A DNA stretch of 64,000 bases from a bacterium C-53 (GCA_003612525.1 RAZD01000007.1:62001-126000); one strand, 5' to 3'. Positions 26,137-35,580 are shown, numbered from the stretch's first letter. Notes: generated from the letters alone by a model not told the origin. Translations and numbers: made by a program.

Positions 26137-27012
26137 TCACTTTTCTCCGATTCCACAGAGCGCCACAAATACATTCTGCAAATTCAAAGACTGAATTTTA
26201 ATGTCATACCCTTCCCTGATTTGCTGACCAGGCTCCAATAACACAGTCAGGCCTTTGCTTCTGCCATGATTTTCAACCTGATGCTTCAAAAGCCCTTCCG
26301 TCGCAGCGTCCACCTCTTCCGCCTTTCCACTTACGTGAAAAGCCCTTGAAACCAATTCCTCAGCATTTTCTTTCAGAAGCAGCTCGCCCTTTTTAATCAT
26401 AATTACTTCTTCAAATACAGAAGCGGCTTCCTCAATAATATGTGTTGATATGAGAAACGTCCGTCCCGATTCGGCATATTCCTCAAGAAGTATCTTATAG
26501 AAATATTCTCTCATCACCACATCAAGTCCCGAAACCGGTTCATCTAAAAACGTATACTCTGCCTTACTTGCCAATGCCACAATAATCGTCACCATCGAAA
26601 GCATTCCCTTCGAGATTTTTCCCATTCTCTGCTTCACATCAAGCTCAAATTCCGAAACAAGACGCTCTGCCATCGCCGAATCCCATCCGGGAAGATAGAT
26701 AGACGCAGTTTTCAGATAATCTTTTATTTTAAGTGTCCCCACACCATTATTTGAGGTTGGATTCAATTCTCTCGAAAAACAGATATGCTTAAGCGCTTCC
26801 TTATTTTCCCATATATTTTGTCCATTGTACGTTATTTCTCCGCCTGATACCGGATTCTGTGATGACAGTAAAGAAAGCAATGTTGTCTTTCCTGCACCGT
26901 TCCGTCCAATCAGTCCGTATATTTTTCCGGATTCCAGTGTAAGATCAATATTCTTTATGACTTCTTTTTCCTTATATTTTTTACAAATCCCCTTGCAAAC
27001 TAATTCGCTCAT
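26137..27012 (-). CDS. ABC transporter ATP-binding protein (YtrB-like)
   Basis: A 291-residue ATPase: Walker A GRNGAGKTT near residue 40, signature ISKGMLSMV, Walker B AEYTFLDEPVSGLD, and the switch His in STHIIEE. The signature (SKG instead of SGG) is typical of multidrug/YtrB-type exporters. Its start overlaps the stop of the GntR gene (ATGA), showing translational coupling. It powers the two membrane proteins downstream. Confidence 0.9.
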   Translation of the reverse strand: MSELVCKGICKKYKEKEVIKNIDLTLESGKIYGLIGRNGAGKTTLLSLLSSQNPVSGGEITYNGQNIWENKEALKHICFSRELNPTSNNGVGTLKIKDYLKTASIYLPGWDSAMAERLVSEFELDVKQRMGKISKGMLSMVTIIVALASKAEYTFLDEPVSGLDVVMREYFYKILLEEYAESGRTFLISTHIIEEAASVFEEVIMIKKGELLLKENAEELVSRAFHVSGKAEEVDAATEGLLKHQVENHGRSKGLTVLLEPGQQIREGYDIKIQSLNLQNVFVALCGIGEK

Positions 27013-27377
27013 AATTCATTCCCCTCTCTAATCATTGCAATCAATTCCTCTTTTGTTATCCCAAGACTCTTTGCTTCTGTCAGCATTTTTTTTACAAAAT
27101 ACTCGGAAAATTCTTTTTTCTTTCTCTCTCTGATTTCTTCCTTTGCACCCTTGCTCACAAACATCCCGATTCCTCTTTTCTTATACAATGTTCCCTTATC
27201 CACTAAAATATTGATTCCCTTCGCTGCCGTAGCAGGATTAATGGAATACAGCTTTGCCAGCTCATTTGTGCTTGGCACTTTCTCCTCCTCCAGAATAATG
27301 TCTCTCAAAATATCACTTTCAATCATTTCACTGATCTGGAGGTAAATTGATTTCTCCTGAGTCAGAATTTCATTCAT
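27009..27377 (-). CDS. GntR-family regulator, YtrA subfamily
   Basis: A 122-residue regulator: N-terminal winged helix (ILTQEKSIYLQISEMIESDILRD, then LAKLYSINPATAAKGINILVDKGTLYKKRGIGMFV) followed by a short helical tail typical of YtrA-type proteins rather than a large ligand domain. In Bacillus, YtrA represses an ABC transporter operon responding to cell-wall antibiotics; the same role is inferred here. The promoter and a perfect palindrome lie immediately upstream (27402-27450), consistent with autorepression. The start follows GAAAGAGGG. Confidence 0.9.
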   Translation of the reverse strand: MNEILTQEKSIYLQISEMIESDILRDIILEEEKVPSTNELAKLYSINPATAAKGINILVDKGTLYKKRGIGMFVSKGAKEEIRERKKKEFSEYFVKKMLTEAKSLGITKEELIAMIREGNEL

Positions 27378-27401
27378 ATATAACCCTCTTTCTGTATACT
27401 T

Positions 27402-27423
27402 GTTAATTACTTATGTAATTAAC
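27402..27423. promoter_or_regulatory. Operator palindrome of the YtrA-like regulator
   Basis: GTTAATTAC (27402-27410) and GTAATTAAC (27415-27423) are perfect 9-bp arms with a 4-base spacer. It overlaps the -10 box (27422-27427), the ideal position for repression by the GntR protein encoded downstream. Confidence 0.75.
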
Positions 27424-27450
27424 TATATCACTAACCAAGATAAAAGTCAA
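27422..27450 (-). promoter_or_regulatory. sigma-A promoter of the GntR-ABC operon
   Basis: On the minus strand TTGACT (27450-27445), a 17-base spacer and TATAGT (27427-27422). Confidence 0.8.
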
Positions 27451-27451
27451 T

Positions 27452-27487
27452 AAAAAAATAGAATTGCCCCTCAGCAATTCTATTTTT
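27452..27487 (-). terminator. Terminator of nfo
   Basis: ATAGAATTG (27458-27466) and CAATTCTAT (27474-27482) pair perfectly around a 7-base loop, with A and T runs on both sides, so the minus-strand transcript ends in a T run. It also separates nfo from the GntR operon promoter. Confidence 0.85.
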
Positions 27488-27495
27488 CAATTCAA

Positions 27496-28335
27496 TCATT
27501 CCGTTTCCTTATAATTCTCTTTTAAAAATGCAATTTCTTTCGCATAACCGTCAATATCATTCGGTGTTTCCAGATAAAAAGGAAGCTCACGAAGCAACGG
27601 ATGATTGATGACCTGAATCAGCGCTTCATTTCCAATACATCCCTCACCAATCTTTGCATGCCGGTCCTTATGGGCGGAAAGCGGATTCAGACTGTCATTC
27701 AAATGCACGGCCTTCAAACGCTCCATACCGATCACATTATCAAACTCCTGCAAAACTGCATCAAGGTTTGTTACAATATCATACCCACCGTCCCAGATAT
27801 GACATGTGTCAAGGCACACCCCCATGTGTCCGGAAAGCTCCACCCGGTCAAGAATAGCGCGGATCTCTTCGAACGTGCGCCCAACCTCGCTTCCTTTTCC
27901 CGCCATTGTCTCAAGCAGTACAGTCGTTTTCTGTTCCGGTCTTAAAATCTCATTCAACATTCCCGAAATATATTCAATTCCAACATCCACTCCCTGCTTC
28001 ACATGACTCCCCGGATGGAAATTATAATAATTTCCCGGCGTATACTCCATTCTTTGCAAATCATCCGCCATCGTATTCCTTGCAAATTCCCTTAATCCTT
28101 CATCTGCGGCACAGGCATTCAATGTATACGGCGCATGCGCAAGAATCGTATCGATTCCGTTCTCCGAAGCCAGTTTTAAAAACCTTTCCACATCCGATTC
28201 ATCGATTGCTTTCGCCGCTCCGCCCCGCGGATTGCGGGTAAAAAACTGAAATGTATTCGCTCCGATTTTTAATGCTTCTTTTCCCATCGCCTCATAGCCT
28301 TTCGACGAAGACAGATGGCATCCGATTTTCAACAT
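27496..28335 (-). CDS. nfo: Deoxyribonuclease IV (AP endonuclease)
   Basis: A 279-residue TIM-barrel endonuclease that nicks DNA at abasic sites in base excision repair. The metal-binding residues are in [60 protein letters not shown] and PFYLETPND, all in the order expected for Nfo with three zinc ions. Length matches E. coli Nfo (285). It has its own terminator. Confidence 0.96.
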   Translation of the reverse strand: MLKIGCHLSSSKGYEAMGKEALKIGANTFQFFTRNPRGGAAKAIDESDVERFLKLASENGIDTILAHAPYTLNACAADEGLREFARNTMADDLQRMEYTPGNYYNFHPGSHVKQGVDVGIEYISGMLNEILRPEQKTTVLLETMAGKGSEVGRTFEEIRAILDRVELSGHMGVCLDTCHIWDGGYDIVTNLDAVLQEFDNVIGMERLKAVHLNDSLNPLSAHKDRHAKIGEGCIGNEALIQVINHPLLRELPFYLETPNDIDGYAKEIAFLKENYKETE

Positions 28336-28420
28336 ACTGCAAGAACCTCCTGATTATAATTGTGCAGTTCTTAGTATCTCACAAAATCGGGCACATTGAA
28401 ACCCTTAAAAAGCGATTTCC

Positions 28421-29188
28421 CTAAATATCATCGTATCGAATCAGCTGCACATTCTGTTCCAAAAGCCATTTTTTTATTTCCGGGTCACAGAGCATTGTCA
28501 CTTCTTTTGTACGGTTTACTGTCAGACTTGAATGATTTAACAAATATTCATCCAGATAACCCGGATGGCACACGAAAATATTAGGCATATCTGTCCGGGC
28601 TTTTGCAACTGCTTCTTTGAGAGCCTGAGCCGGATTATAATTCTGTTCCATGCTCTTCATCTCACACGCTGCTACCGGCGTCCCGCCGAAATCACCTGTT
28701 TCATCACCCGGGAACATGTGATTGAACTTCAGATTGTGACGCTCTGCCACAATACGCAGTCCCTCAATCAGATGACGGCTTAATACCGCATGGCCTTCAA
28801 AATAAGCCGGTTCACGGCCGGTCAGTTCTACAAAACGCTGATACTGGGCTTCAATCTCCAAAACCATTTCTTCCAGAACAGTAAAACATTCTCCTTTTTT
28901 CCATGCCTCCCTGTATAGTCTGCTGCTTTTTAAATTTCCATCCTCATCTAAGAGGCTCCGAACCGCGGAAGGATCCGCACAGGGGCGGCCAATACAGATA
29001 TTTGTATGCTGTCCCAGACACACATCCATGCCTTTCAGAAGATCGAGACCATGCTGTGCATCCGGCATATTCGGCATAACGCCAACACTTCCAATCAAGC
29101 CCTTCTCTACGGTCCGGGCAATTCCATAATTCACCGCTTCTGAATAGCCGAGATCATCCGCGCGAAGTAAAAATTGAACCATATTCAT
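28421..29188 (-). CDS. ChbG/YdjC-family carbohydrate deacetylase
   Basis: A 255-residue protein of the YdjC fold. The metal-site motif RADDLGYS near residue 9 and the HAVLSRH segment (his ligands) are conserved, as is FVCHPGYLDE near the end. ChbG removes an acetyl group from diacetylchitobiose or related saccharides, allowing further use. It lies 83 bases after the PTS gene on the same strand, so the transported sugar may be acetylated. The actual substrate is inference. Confidence 0.85.
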   Translation of the reverse strand: MNMVQFLLRADDLGYSEAVNYGIARTVEKGLIGSVGVMPNMPDAQHGLDLLKGMDVCLGQHTNICIGRPCADPSAVRSLLDEDGNLKSSRLYREAWKKGECFTVLEEMVLEIEAQYQRFVELTGREPAYFEGHAVLSRHLIEGLRIVAERHNLKFNHMFPGDETGDFGGTPVAACEMKSMEQNYNPAQALKEAVAKARTDMPNIFVCHPGYLDEYLLNHSSLTVNRTKEVTMLCDPEIKKWLLEQNVQLIRYDDI

Positions 29189-29271
29189 AACCCTGCCTTT
29201 CTATCACCTGCCGACTTTAAATCACAGGTACAATACGAACGCTTCCGTCATCCACTATACCTATAGTTTCA

Positions 29272-30666
29272 TTATGCCGCCTTCTTCTCACGACATAATA
29301 TATATGTTACAACAGCCGCTACCACAATTGCAAGTACGCCGGAAATCACACCGTGAATCACATTAGCAGCGCTTCCTCCCGTATAGGTCGTCAATGCCAG
29401 AAAGTTTGCAACCGGCACCATCACATATGCCTTTACACCGAGTAATCCCGCATATAAACCACCTGCCGCTCCGCCTGCTACCATACCGATAAACGGCTTT
29501 CTGTATTTAAATCCAATTCCATATAAGCCAGGCTCCGTAACGCCTCCGATAATTGCTGCGACCAGATAGCTGAATCCCAGACTCTTTTCCTCTTTATCGC
29601 GAAGAGCCAGCGCCATACCAAGACACATACCGGCAACTGACATACTTGCGGAAGCTGCGCCCAAAGTTACAACCGGATCGTAGCCATTCGCCGCTACCAT
29701 CTGAATCATCTGAGCAATCATAACATGATGCATTCCTGACATTACAAGGAATTCCCAGAGACCACCGATAATTGCCGCGCCAACAAAGCCAAAATTCTCA
29801 CCAAACCAAAGTATTCCTGCGCAAATATAAGTACCCATAAACGAACCAAGCGGTCCAAGTGCACACAGTGAAATCGGAAGCATAATTGCAATTGTCAAAA
29901 ACGGCACTGCAAGCACTTTAATTGCATCCGGAGTATATTTCTTGAAAAACTTTTCTATGTAACTCATTACCCACACAGAAAGCAGAATCGGAAGAATCGT
30001 GCTGGCGTAATTCTGTACACTGACAGGTATGCCATATACCGTAAACGGTGTTCCCTCATCCACCATTGCCATAAATGTAGGGTGAATCATAATACCGCCC
30101 AGAAATATACCAAGCACAGGGGAAGCATTCAGCTTCTTTGCCGCCGTATATCCGATCAGAAGTGGGAAAAAATAGTAGCCTGCATCCCCGACAAACGTAA
30201 ACAACTTATAGAGATCACCCTCAGGACTCATAATATTCAACATATCCGGTCCGAATACCGCAACAAGACTCTTAAAGATAGCCGCCGCAAGCACAACCGG
30301 AATAATCGGCGTCAGGCTTCCTGAAAGATAAGCCATAATATTCCCGCCAATCTTTTTCAACGTAAGCGGTTCCTTTGGCTGGTCCAGATTTTCAGTAATT
30401 GCCACCTCACCTTTAATTCCCGCGGTCTCACATAAATGGCGGTATACTTTATCCACATTCGTTCCTATAATCACCTGGTACTGCCCGCCGCTGCGTGCCA
30501 CTCCCATGACTCCCTTAATTGCCTTAACCGTCTGATCTTCCGGAATGCTGATATCCTTAAGGTTAAACCGTAACCGGGTCATACAGTGTGTGACTCCGGT
30601 TATATTATCCTTCCCTCCGACAGCTGCCAGTACTTCACTTGCAATCTGCTCATTCTTATTCGCCAT
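29272..30666 (-). CDS. PTS transporter EIIBC, glucose/beta-glucoside superfamily
   Basis: A 464-residue permease with an N-terminal EIIB domain (phosphorylation Cys28 in GVTHCMTRLRF, about residues 1-90) and a C-terminal multi-span EIIC domain. There is no EIIA domain, so phosphate must come from an EIIA encoded elsewhere, as for MurP or TreB. Its leader carries a RAT/terminator controlled by the LicT-type protein upstream. No phospho-glycosidase is next to it; instead a ChbG-like deacetylase follows. The substrate is therefore uncertain: beta-glucoside, trehalose-like or acetylated sugar. Confidence 0.92.
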   Translation of the reverse strand: MANKNEQIASEVLAAVGGKDNITGVTHCMTRLRFNLKDISIPEDQTVKAIKGVMGVARSGGQYQVIIGTNVDKVYRHLCETAGIKGEVAITENLDQPKEPLTLKKIGGNIMAYLSGSLTPIIPVVLAAAIFKSLVAVFGPDMLNIMSPEGDLYKLFTFVGDAGYYFFPLLIGYTAAKKLNASPVLGIFLGGIMIHPTFMAMVDEGTPFTVYGIPVSVQNYASTILPILLSVWVMSYIEKFFKKYTPDAIKVLAVPFLTIAIMLPISLCALGPLGSFMGTYICAGILWFGENFGFVGAAIIGGLWEFLVMSGMHHVMIAQMIQMVAANGYDPVVTLGAASASMSVAGMCLGMALALRDKEEKSLGFSYLVAAIIGGVTEPGLYGIGFKYRKPFIGMVAGGAAGGLYAGLLGVKAYVMVPVANFLALTTYTGGSAANVIHGVISGVLAIVVAAVVTYILCREKKAA

Positions 30667-30739
30667 AGCACTTCTCCTTTTCCTTTATTTTAAATTTATT
30701 TTCATGACGGGCGCGCTTCCGTCCATGAATTCTGAAAAA

Positions 30740-30790
30740 TAAAAAACCTCCAATAACGGACGTAAATTTTTTACGCCTCGTCATTGAAGG
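30740..30790 (-). terminator. LicT-controlled terminator before the PTS gene
   Basis: On the minus strand a long stem (arms at about 30770-30790 and 30746-30765, with few mismatches) is followed by a T run at 30745-30740. It overlaps the RAT at 30789-30814, as expected where antitermination prevents stem formation. Confidence 0.8.
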
Positions 30791-30814
30791 TAATGCCCTT
30801 TCGGTTACAATCCC
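30789..30814 (-). promoter_or_regulatory. RAT antiterminator site upstream of the PTS gene
   Basis: The minus strand reads GGGATTGTAACCG near 30814 and GGCATTACC near 30789, matching the ribonucleic antiterminator consensus of BglG/LicT-type proteins (GGATTGTTACTG...GCA..ACC). It overlaps the stop codon of the licT gene (30805-30807). Confidence 0.8.
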
Positions 30815-31647
30815 TCTCTTGAAATAATTCTGTTTATATGCACAATCAAATACAATTTCTCCTCTTTCGAAAGAGAATAGAAACACTTTGTCTCAAAATA
30901 TCTGTCAATCTGTTCCACACATTCCGATACCTTCGGAAATTCCTCACTGATCGATTCGTATAAGCCCGCATTTTCCGAAATAATAGATTCCTCATTGTAA
31001 ACTCTTTTCACCAGATACATTAGATGCGATGTATACCTGGCAAAATTAAAACTATTTCTTTCAATCTCTATTTGAAAGTATTCCTCAATAATTCTTACGG
31101 TGTCATCCAGAATTTCTTCATATTTTAATTTTTTCTTCTCATGCGCATCATCCGGATTTTTCTCAATATTTCTTGCATTTATAAAACTCATTGCAATACC
31201 GGAAGCTTCATTCTTGTCCAGATGCACATGAAATCTTTTCTCCATCTGTTTTATTGTGTATTTACCAAGCTGCACCTCTTCCGGATAATTCTGCTCCAGC
31301 TCATACGCTAACGGCATCTGAATATAGATTCCTTTTTTCGCTCTCTTTAGACAGAAAGAAATATGGTCTGATAATGTCAGAACAAGATTCGGATTCAGCT
31401 CATATTTCAGTCTCATGGACGCTTTATCTACTATCTCCGCCGTAAACTGCAATACTTCCTCCGGTAATTCGTTCAGCAGCATCAGATATTTTGAATCTAT
31501 ATGATAATAAGTTCTGTCAATTTTATCAAGCCCAATATCATACGGCATCTGAGGAAAGCCAATCCCCTTACCGAAGGCAATTATTTCCTGTCCTTTACGG
31601 TCCCTGCAAACCGCAACATTATTATTAATCTTTTTAATCACCCTCAT
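30805..31647 (-). CDS. licT: BglG/LicT-family transcriptional antiterminator
   Basis: A 280-residue protein from the ATG at 31647. The RNA-binding CAT domain (MRVIKKINNNVAVCRDRKGQ, residues 1-55) is followed by two PRD domains with regulatory histidines. The dephosphorylated/phosphorylated PRDs couple sugar availability to antitermination at the RAT sites. The longer frame from 31701 would start inside the terminator stem and is rejected; GGGTGG precedes 31647. It controls the PTS gene and itself through two RATs. Confidence 0.93.
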   Translation of the reverse strand: MRVIKKINNNVAVCRDRKGQEIIAFGKGIGFPQMPYDIGLDKIDRTYYHIDSKYLMLLNELPEEVLQFTAEIVDKASMRLKYELNPNLVLTLSDHISFCLKRAKKGIYIQMPLAYELEQNYPEEVQLGKYTIKQMEKRFHVHLDKNEASGIAMSFINARNIEKNPDDAHEKKKLKYEEILDDTVRIIEEYFQIEIERNSFNFARYTSHLMYLVKRVYNEESIISENAGLYESISEEFPKVSECVEQIDRYFETKCFYSLSKEEKLYLIVHINRIISREGL

Positions 31648-31658
31648 ATCTGCCACCC

Positions 31659-31746
31659 AAAAAAACTCTTCAAAGCATCCATCTGCCATTATTGCACACA
31701 TTGCACAATAATCTTATCCTGGTAATGCCTCAAAGAGTAACAATCC
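31659..31746 (-). promoter_or_regulatory. RAT and terminator in the licT leader
   Basis: A RAT (minus strand GGATTGTTACTC ... GGCATTACC, 31746-31721) overlaps the 5' arm of a terminator whose 3' arm is GGATGCTTTGAAGAG (31680-31666), followed by T7 at 31665-31659. Binding of LicT would expose the gene; the operon is thus autoregulated. The licT start codon follows at 31647. Confidence 0.82.
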
Positions 31747-31758
31747 ATATCTGGATAT

Positions 31759-31787
31759 ATAGTAACAGTTTTTATTAGTGCTGTCTA
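31759..31787 (-). promoter_or_regulatory. Promoter of the licT-PTS-chbG operon
   Basis: On the minus strand TAGACA (31787-31782), a 17-base spacer and TACTAT (31764-31759) lie just upstream of the first RAT. Confidence 0.6.
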
Positions 31788-31975
31788 TATTTATAATCCA
31801 CAAAATAATGTACTGTTTTTTGTCTATTTTTTACCTCTCTTGCCCTGAAAGCAACAGCAGGGTCTGTCAATTCATATTGATTTTAATTGTTGTTTTGGGA
31901 TTCTTTATTTCCTGGCCGCCCCGATTTAATTCACAGCCATTGATATTGTTACCCAGGTCAGATATAACAAATAAA
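31788..31975. other. Intergenic stretch without a recognised gene
   Basis: 188 bases between the threonine aldolase end and the licT promoter. A short inverted repeat (CCCTG near 31845, CAGGG near 31860) is the only structure seen. No gene or terminator with a T-run is evident. Confidence 0.5.
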
Positions 31976-33001
31976 TCAAAGTAATTCAATCAAACCCCTT
32001 ACATTCTCCTCCTTCGTAGCCCAGCTCGTCGCAAACCGCACTACCGTATGATTCTCGTCCATCTTTTCCCAATAGCTGAAAGATACCGCTTCCTGAAGTC
32101 TTTGCATCTTATCATTGTCCAATACAATAAAAATCTGATTTGTCGGGGACTCCATGTAGAATCGATACCCCTTCCCGCGAAAAGCTTCTTTCAGCAAATC
32201 CGCCATCACAATTGCGTTTCGGCTGATATCCATATAAAGGTTATCCGTAAACAGAACATCAAACTGAATTCCCAGAATACGCCCCTTTGCAAGCAGTGCT
32301 CCATGTTGTTTCACGGTCGTCATAAAGCATTTCGGCGTATTCTTCTTCGTAAAGACAACTGCTTCCCCGCACAATGCTCCAACCTTCGTGCCCCCAATAT
32401 AAAATACATCACAGAATTCTGCAACATCGGGCAAAGTCACATCTGTATGCCCGCATGCCAAACCATATCCCAGCCGCGCCCCGTCAAGATACAACGGAAT
32501 CTTATATGCATGACAGACATCTGAAATCTCCTGAAGCTCCTTTTTCGAATATAAGGTTCCATATTCCGTCGGATGCGATATATATACCATTCCCGGAAAT
32601 ACCATATGCTCACGATTTCCGTCCGAATAGAAAGAATCCAGATAACCTTTCAGTGCATCTGCTGAAATCTTTCCACAGTCATGATCAATCTCCAGCACTT
32701 TGTGCCCGGTAAATTCAATCGCTCCTGCCTCATGTACACTGACATGGCCCGTGGATGCAGCAACTACGCCTTCATATTTTCGTAATACGGAGTCGATAAC
32801 CGTTGCATTTGTCTGTGTACCTCCGACAAGAAAATAAACATCCGCATCCGGACATTCACATGCTTTTCTTATTTTCTCCTTTGCGGATTCACAATACATA
32901 TCACTTCCATAGCCGGAAAGCTGTTCCATATTTGTTTCGAAAAGCCTATGAAGTATCTTTTCATGAGCTCCTTCCGAATAATCACACTCAAATGACAACA
33001 T
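31976..33001 (-). CDS. Threonine aldolase-like PLP-dependent lyase
   Basis: A 341-residue fold-type I PLP enzyme of the low-specificity threonine aldolase family (beta-eliminating lyase superfamily). The PLP lysine is in DVFYIGGTKVGALCGEA and the aromatic/Asp residues in the IPLYLDGARLGYG region bind the cofactor. It cleaves L-threonine or L-allo-threonine to glycine and acetaldehyde. The start follows GGAGGAAG. It appears monocistronic. Confidence 0.88.
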   Translation of the reverse strand: MLSFECDYSEGAHEKILHRLFETNMEQLSGYGSDMYCESAKEKIRKACECPDADVYFLVGGTQTNATVIDSVLRKYEGVVAASTGHVSVHEAGAIEFTGHKVLEIDHDCGKISADALKGYLDSFYSDGNREHMVFPGMVYISHPTEYGTLYSKKELQEISDVCHAYKIPLYLDGARLGYGLACGHTDVTLPDVAEFCDVFYIGGTKVGALCGEAVVFTKKNTPKCFMTTVKQHGALLAKGRILGIQFDVLFTDNLYMDISRNAIVMADLLKEAFRGKGYRFYMESPTNQIFIVLDNDKMQRLQEAVSFSYWEKMDENHTVVRFATSWATKEENVRGLIELL

Positions 33002-33033
33002 TTTTCTTCCTCCATATATGCAGACTTTATTTT

Positions 33034-33084
33034 ATTCATAACAACCGCTGAAATCAGTTCCTGCTTTCGGCGGTTGCTATGAAT
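33034..33084. repeat. Long imperfect hairpin between the aldolase and the M56 gene
   Basis: ATTCATAACAACCGC (33034-33048) pairs with GCGGTTGCTATGAAT (33070-33084) with one mismatch. No T-run follows in either direction. It lies between the M56 gene end and the aldolase gene start, and may be an RNA stability element. Confidence 0.6.
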
Positions 33085-33147
33085 GATACCTCCAGTCTAC
33101 ACGAATTCCTCTGCGTACACAACTCCCATACGCTGCTTTCACTACAT

Positions 33148-35562
33148 TTATTCCTCACTCAGCGCCGGCCACGGCTTCACAAACCGATCTGCGTCTGATT
33201 TCACATCTTTCAGCACAAATTCTGACTTTTCACTGTATTCTACCTTGAATACGAGCGGATGGCTTGCTACTCCCACTGTTTTTCCATTCTCTTGATATCC
33301 CACAGCAAGCGACATCGTAAGCCCCGACTCATCTGCGTTCATGAAAGCAAGATTGTCTAAAAGCACTGCTTTCACAGAACTGCCGGATTCCGGTGGAATT
33401 GTTTCTTTTTCAAGCGCTTTTCCATTGCCCCATATTTTTACAACGCCTTCCCCGTCAATCACGAATTCTACCATATCACGTGCCTGCGCCATATAGTCTT
33501 TTGGCATGAATTCAGCAAGATCATAACTTCCCGAATCATTTCGGTTCACCATAAACATACGCCATATCTCACTCGTGCCCGTATTCTCAAACAGCATTGT
33601 AAATGCAAAGACTTTCGGCAGACCATCCTCCGTTTTCTCATAGACTTCCACCTTATTCCAATGTCCTACGTATCCCCAATCGCAGTCGAAATCGTTCTCC
33701 TCTTCTCCAATGATCATTTTAATCTTATCCCTGTTTCCTTCCTCCGATATAAGACCGTATATGAAGATTCCTTCTTCTTCATTTTCCGCCAGAAGGTTGC
33801 TGCTGCCACTGTAGGAAGCAGGAATCCATATCCCATTCTCTCCGTATGGCTGAATCACACCAACACTTATCATAGCGCCTTCCCGTAAAAACTGAATGGA
33901 TACGGAGCTTGTATCCTCCATATATTCTACGGAGACAAGAGCTTCATCCTGTGACAGATTCAAGAGATGACGCACGGACCATTCCGGAGTAAAGAATCCG
34001 CCGTAATATGCGCTCTCCTTCTGCCCCTCCGCGTTCTGATTTAAGAACTCTCCTAATCCGTTCGCCTCATAGTCCATCATTGTATTGCTGATCACCCCGC
34101 CCGGATATGCCTTGAAGAACTCGTCTAACGATGATATTTCCTGCAATTCTTCAATTGAATCGCCCGACACCTGATATCCTTCGCCTGTTTCCCTGAATTC
34201 CAGAGACTCACGCCACACAGTTAGATGAGGATCCGAAGTCCATGCATAATAAAGTATCTCTGCCCTCTTCTCATCTTCCTCAAGAATACGATAACCTCCC
34301 TCTCCCACAGGCCACGGAGAAGACCAGCCAAATGTATAACCGCCCTGATCTTTTGAAAGCATCTCATTTTCTTCTAATGACTCCTTCACTATATCAGAAG
34401 AAAAAGAAACAATAGTATCCGCATCCCGGTCGCAGAACGCCTCTGCCCATTTCGTTAGAAACGCATGTACGCTTTTGCTGCTTTCCGAAGAAACTTTTTT
34501 CTCCCCTCTTTTTACCGATGCCAGCTTTTCTACCCTGTTTTCTCTGTTTTCGTCCATGATGTTTTCTTTTCGTGCTGCCTCTGTCTGATTCGGTGCCTGT
34601 GTAACATCTTTCTTTCGATTTGTCAGACATACAACAGCCGCAGCCGCGGTCAATAATACCCCTGCTATGGCAATCCATGTTTTGGGTTTCTGGAAATTCA
34701 GGACATTTCTCACTCTCTTTTTTGTACTCGTCTCTCCAAATGCCAGCGGCCCTGCCAGATTCATTCTGTGATTTGTGGCAAACGCTAAAAGTGACATACT
34801 GTACTTTTCTTTAATATCATCGCCCAGTTCTACAAGTATTCTCTCGTCGCAGCTCATCTCCATATCCCGTACCATGCAGCAAAAAGCAAGCCATACAAGC
34901 GGATGAAACCAGTAAACTGCCGCGGTAAAAAAGAAAATCAGCTTCACTATATGATCTTTTCTTTTAATATGAAACCTTTCATGCATCACAATATAACGAA
35001 GTTCCGACTCCTCCATGCGAAATGGAATATAGATTTTCGGAAATACAACTCCAAATACAAAAGGAGAACCTATATGATCACATTCGTACACATTGCCCTC
35101 CCGCCGTACCGCCGTCTTCACCATCTTTCCCATACGGACAAAAGAAAAGATACTATAGAGTCCAAGCACAAGAATGCCTATAATCCAGACGTAAGCAATC
35201 AGAAGAATACGAAAATAGCCCGTATGATCCGGCGCCTCCGAAACTACCTGCATGATAGACGCAGTGCTCCCGCTTCCGGCGCCTGTAATATTCAATGGTT
35301 CCTGCATCTGAAACGGAATATAACCATTGCTTTGTATACGTACCGCCGGCACTCGCCATACCACATTAAACAAACTGAATATTGACGAAAAAGATACCGG
35401 ACAGATCATACGAATCAACGGAATACCCCATAAATAATACGAATATTTCTTGGGCAGTTTCAATTTACCAAACAGAAAGCGCAAAAGGAAAACTGTCGCA
35501 ATCACATAAGATATCTCTATACTTCTGTTACAAATCTCTGAAAACCATTCAATCAGCCTCAT
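33148..35562 (-). CDS. BlaR1/MecR1-type M56 metalloprotease antirepressor
   Basis: An 804-residue membrane protein. Its N-terminal half has several membrane segments, the M56 zinc motif HERFH (residues 194-198), and a final membrane segment near residues 305-325. It cleaves or inactivates the adjacent BlaI-like repressor when activated. The C-terminal half (about 340-804) is extracytoplasmic and does not resemble a penicillin-binding domain: no SxxK-type motif stands out. So the ligand is probably not a beta-lactam; no beta-lactamase gene is nearby. The target regulon is unknown. Confidence 0.85.
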   Translation of the reverse strand: MRLIEWFSEICNRSIEISYVIATVFLLRFLFGKLKLPKKYSYYLWGIPLIRMICPVSFSSIFSLFNVVWRVPAVRIQSNGYIPFQMQEPLNITGAGSGSTASIMQVVSEAPDHTGYFRILLIAYVWIIGILVLGLYSIFSFVRMGKMVKTAVRREGNVYECDHIGSPFVFGVVFPKIYIPFRMEESELRYIVMHERFHIKRKDHIVKLIFFFTAAVYWFHPLVWLAFCCMVRDMEMSCDERILVELGDDIKEKYSMSLLAFATNHRMNLAGPLAFGETSTKKRVRNVLNFQKPKTWIAIAGVLLTAAAAVVCLTNRKKDVTQAPNQTEAARKENIMDENRENRVEKLASVKRGEKKVSSESSKSVHAFLTKWAEAFCDRDADTIVSFSSDIVKESLEENEMLSKDQGGYTFGWSSPWPVGEGGYRILEEDEKRAEILYYAWTSDPHLTVWRESLEFRETGEGYQVSGDSIEELQEISSLDEFFKAYPGGVISNTMMDYEANGLGEFLNQNAEGQKESAYYGGFFTPEWSVRHLLNLSQDEALVSVEYMEDTSSVSIQFLREGAMISVGVIQPYGENGIWIPASYSGSSNLLAENEEEGIFIYGLISEEGNRDKIKMIIGEEENDFDCDWGYVGHWNKVEVYEKTEDGLPKVFAFTMLFENTGTSEIWRMFMVNRNDSGSYDLAEFMPKDYMAQARDMVEFVIDGEGVVKIWGNGKALEKETIPPESGSSVKAVLLDNLAFMNADESGLTMSLAVGYQENGKTVGVASHPLVFKVEYSEKSEFVLKDVKSDADRFVKPWPALSEE

Positions 35563-35580
35563 ATCTATCTCCCCTCTCCA

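Noticed and set aside
31648-31701. Longer licT protein starting at 31701
   Set aside because: That region is the 3' arm of the terminator and its T run; LicT-type proteins start with MRVIKKINNN, as from 31647.
33034-33084. Intrinsic terminator after the M56 gene
   Set aside because: The stem is long, but no T-run follows in either direction.
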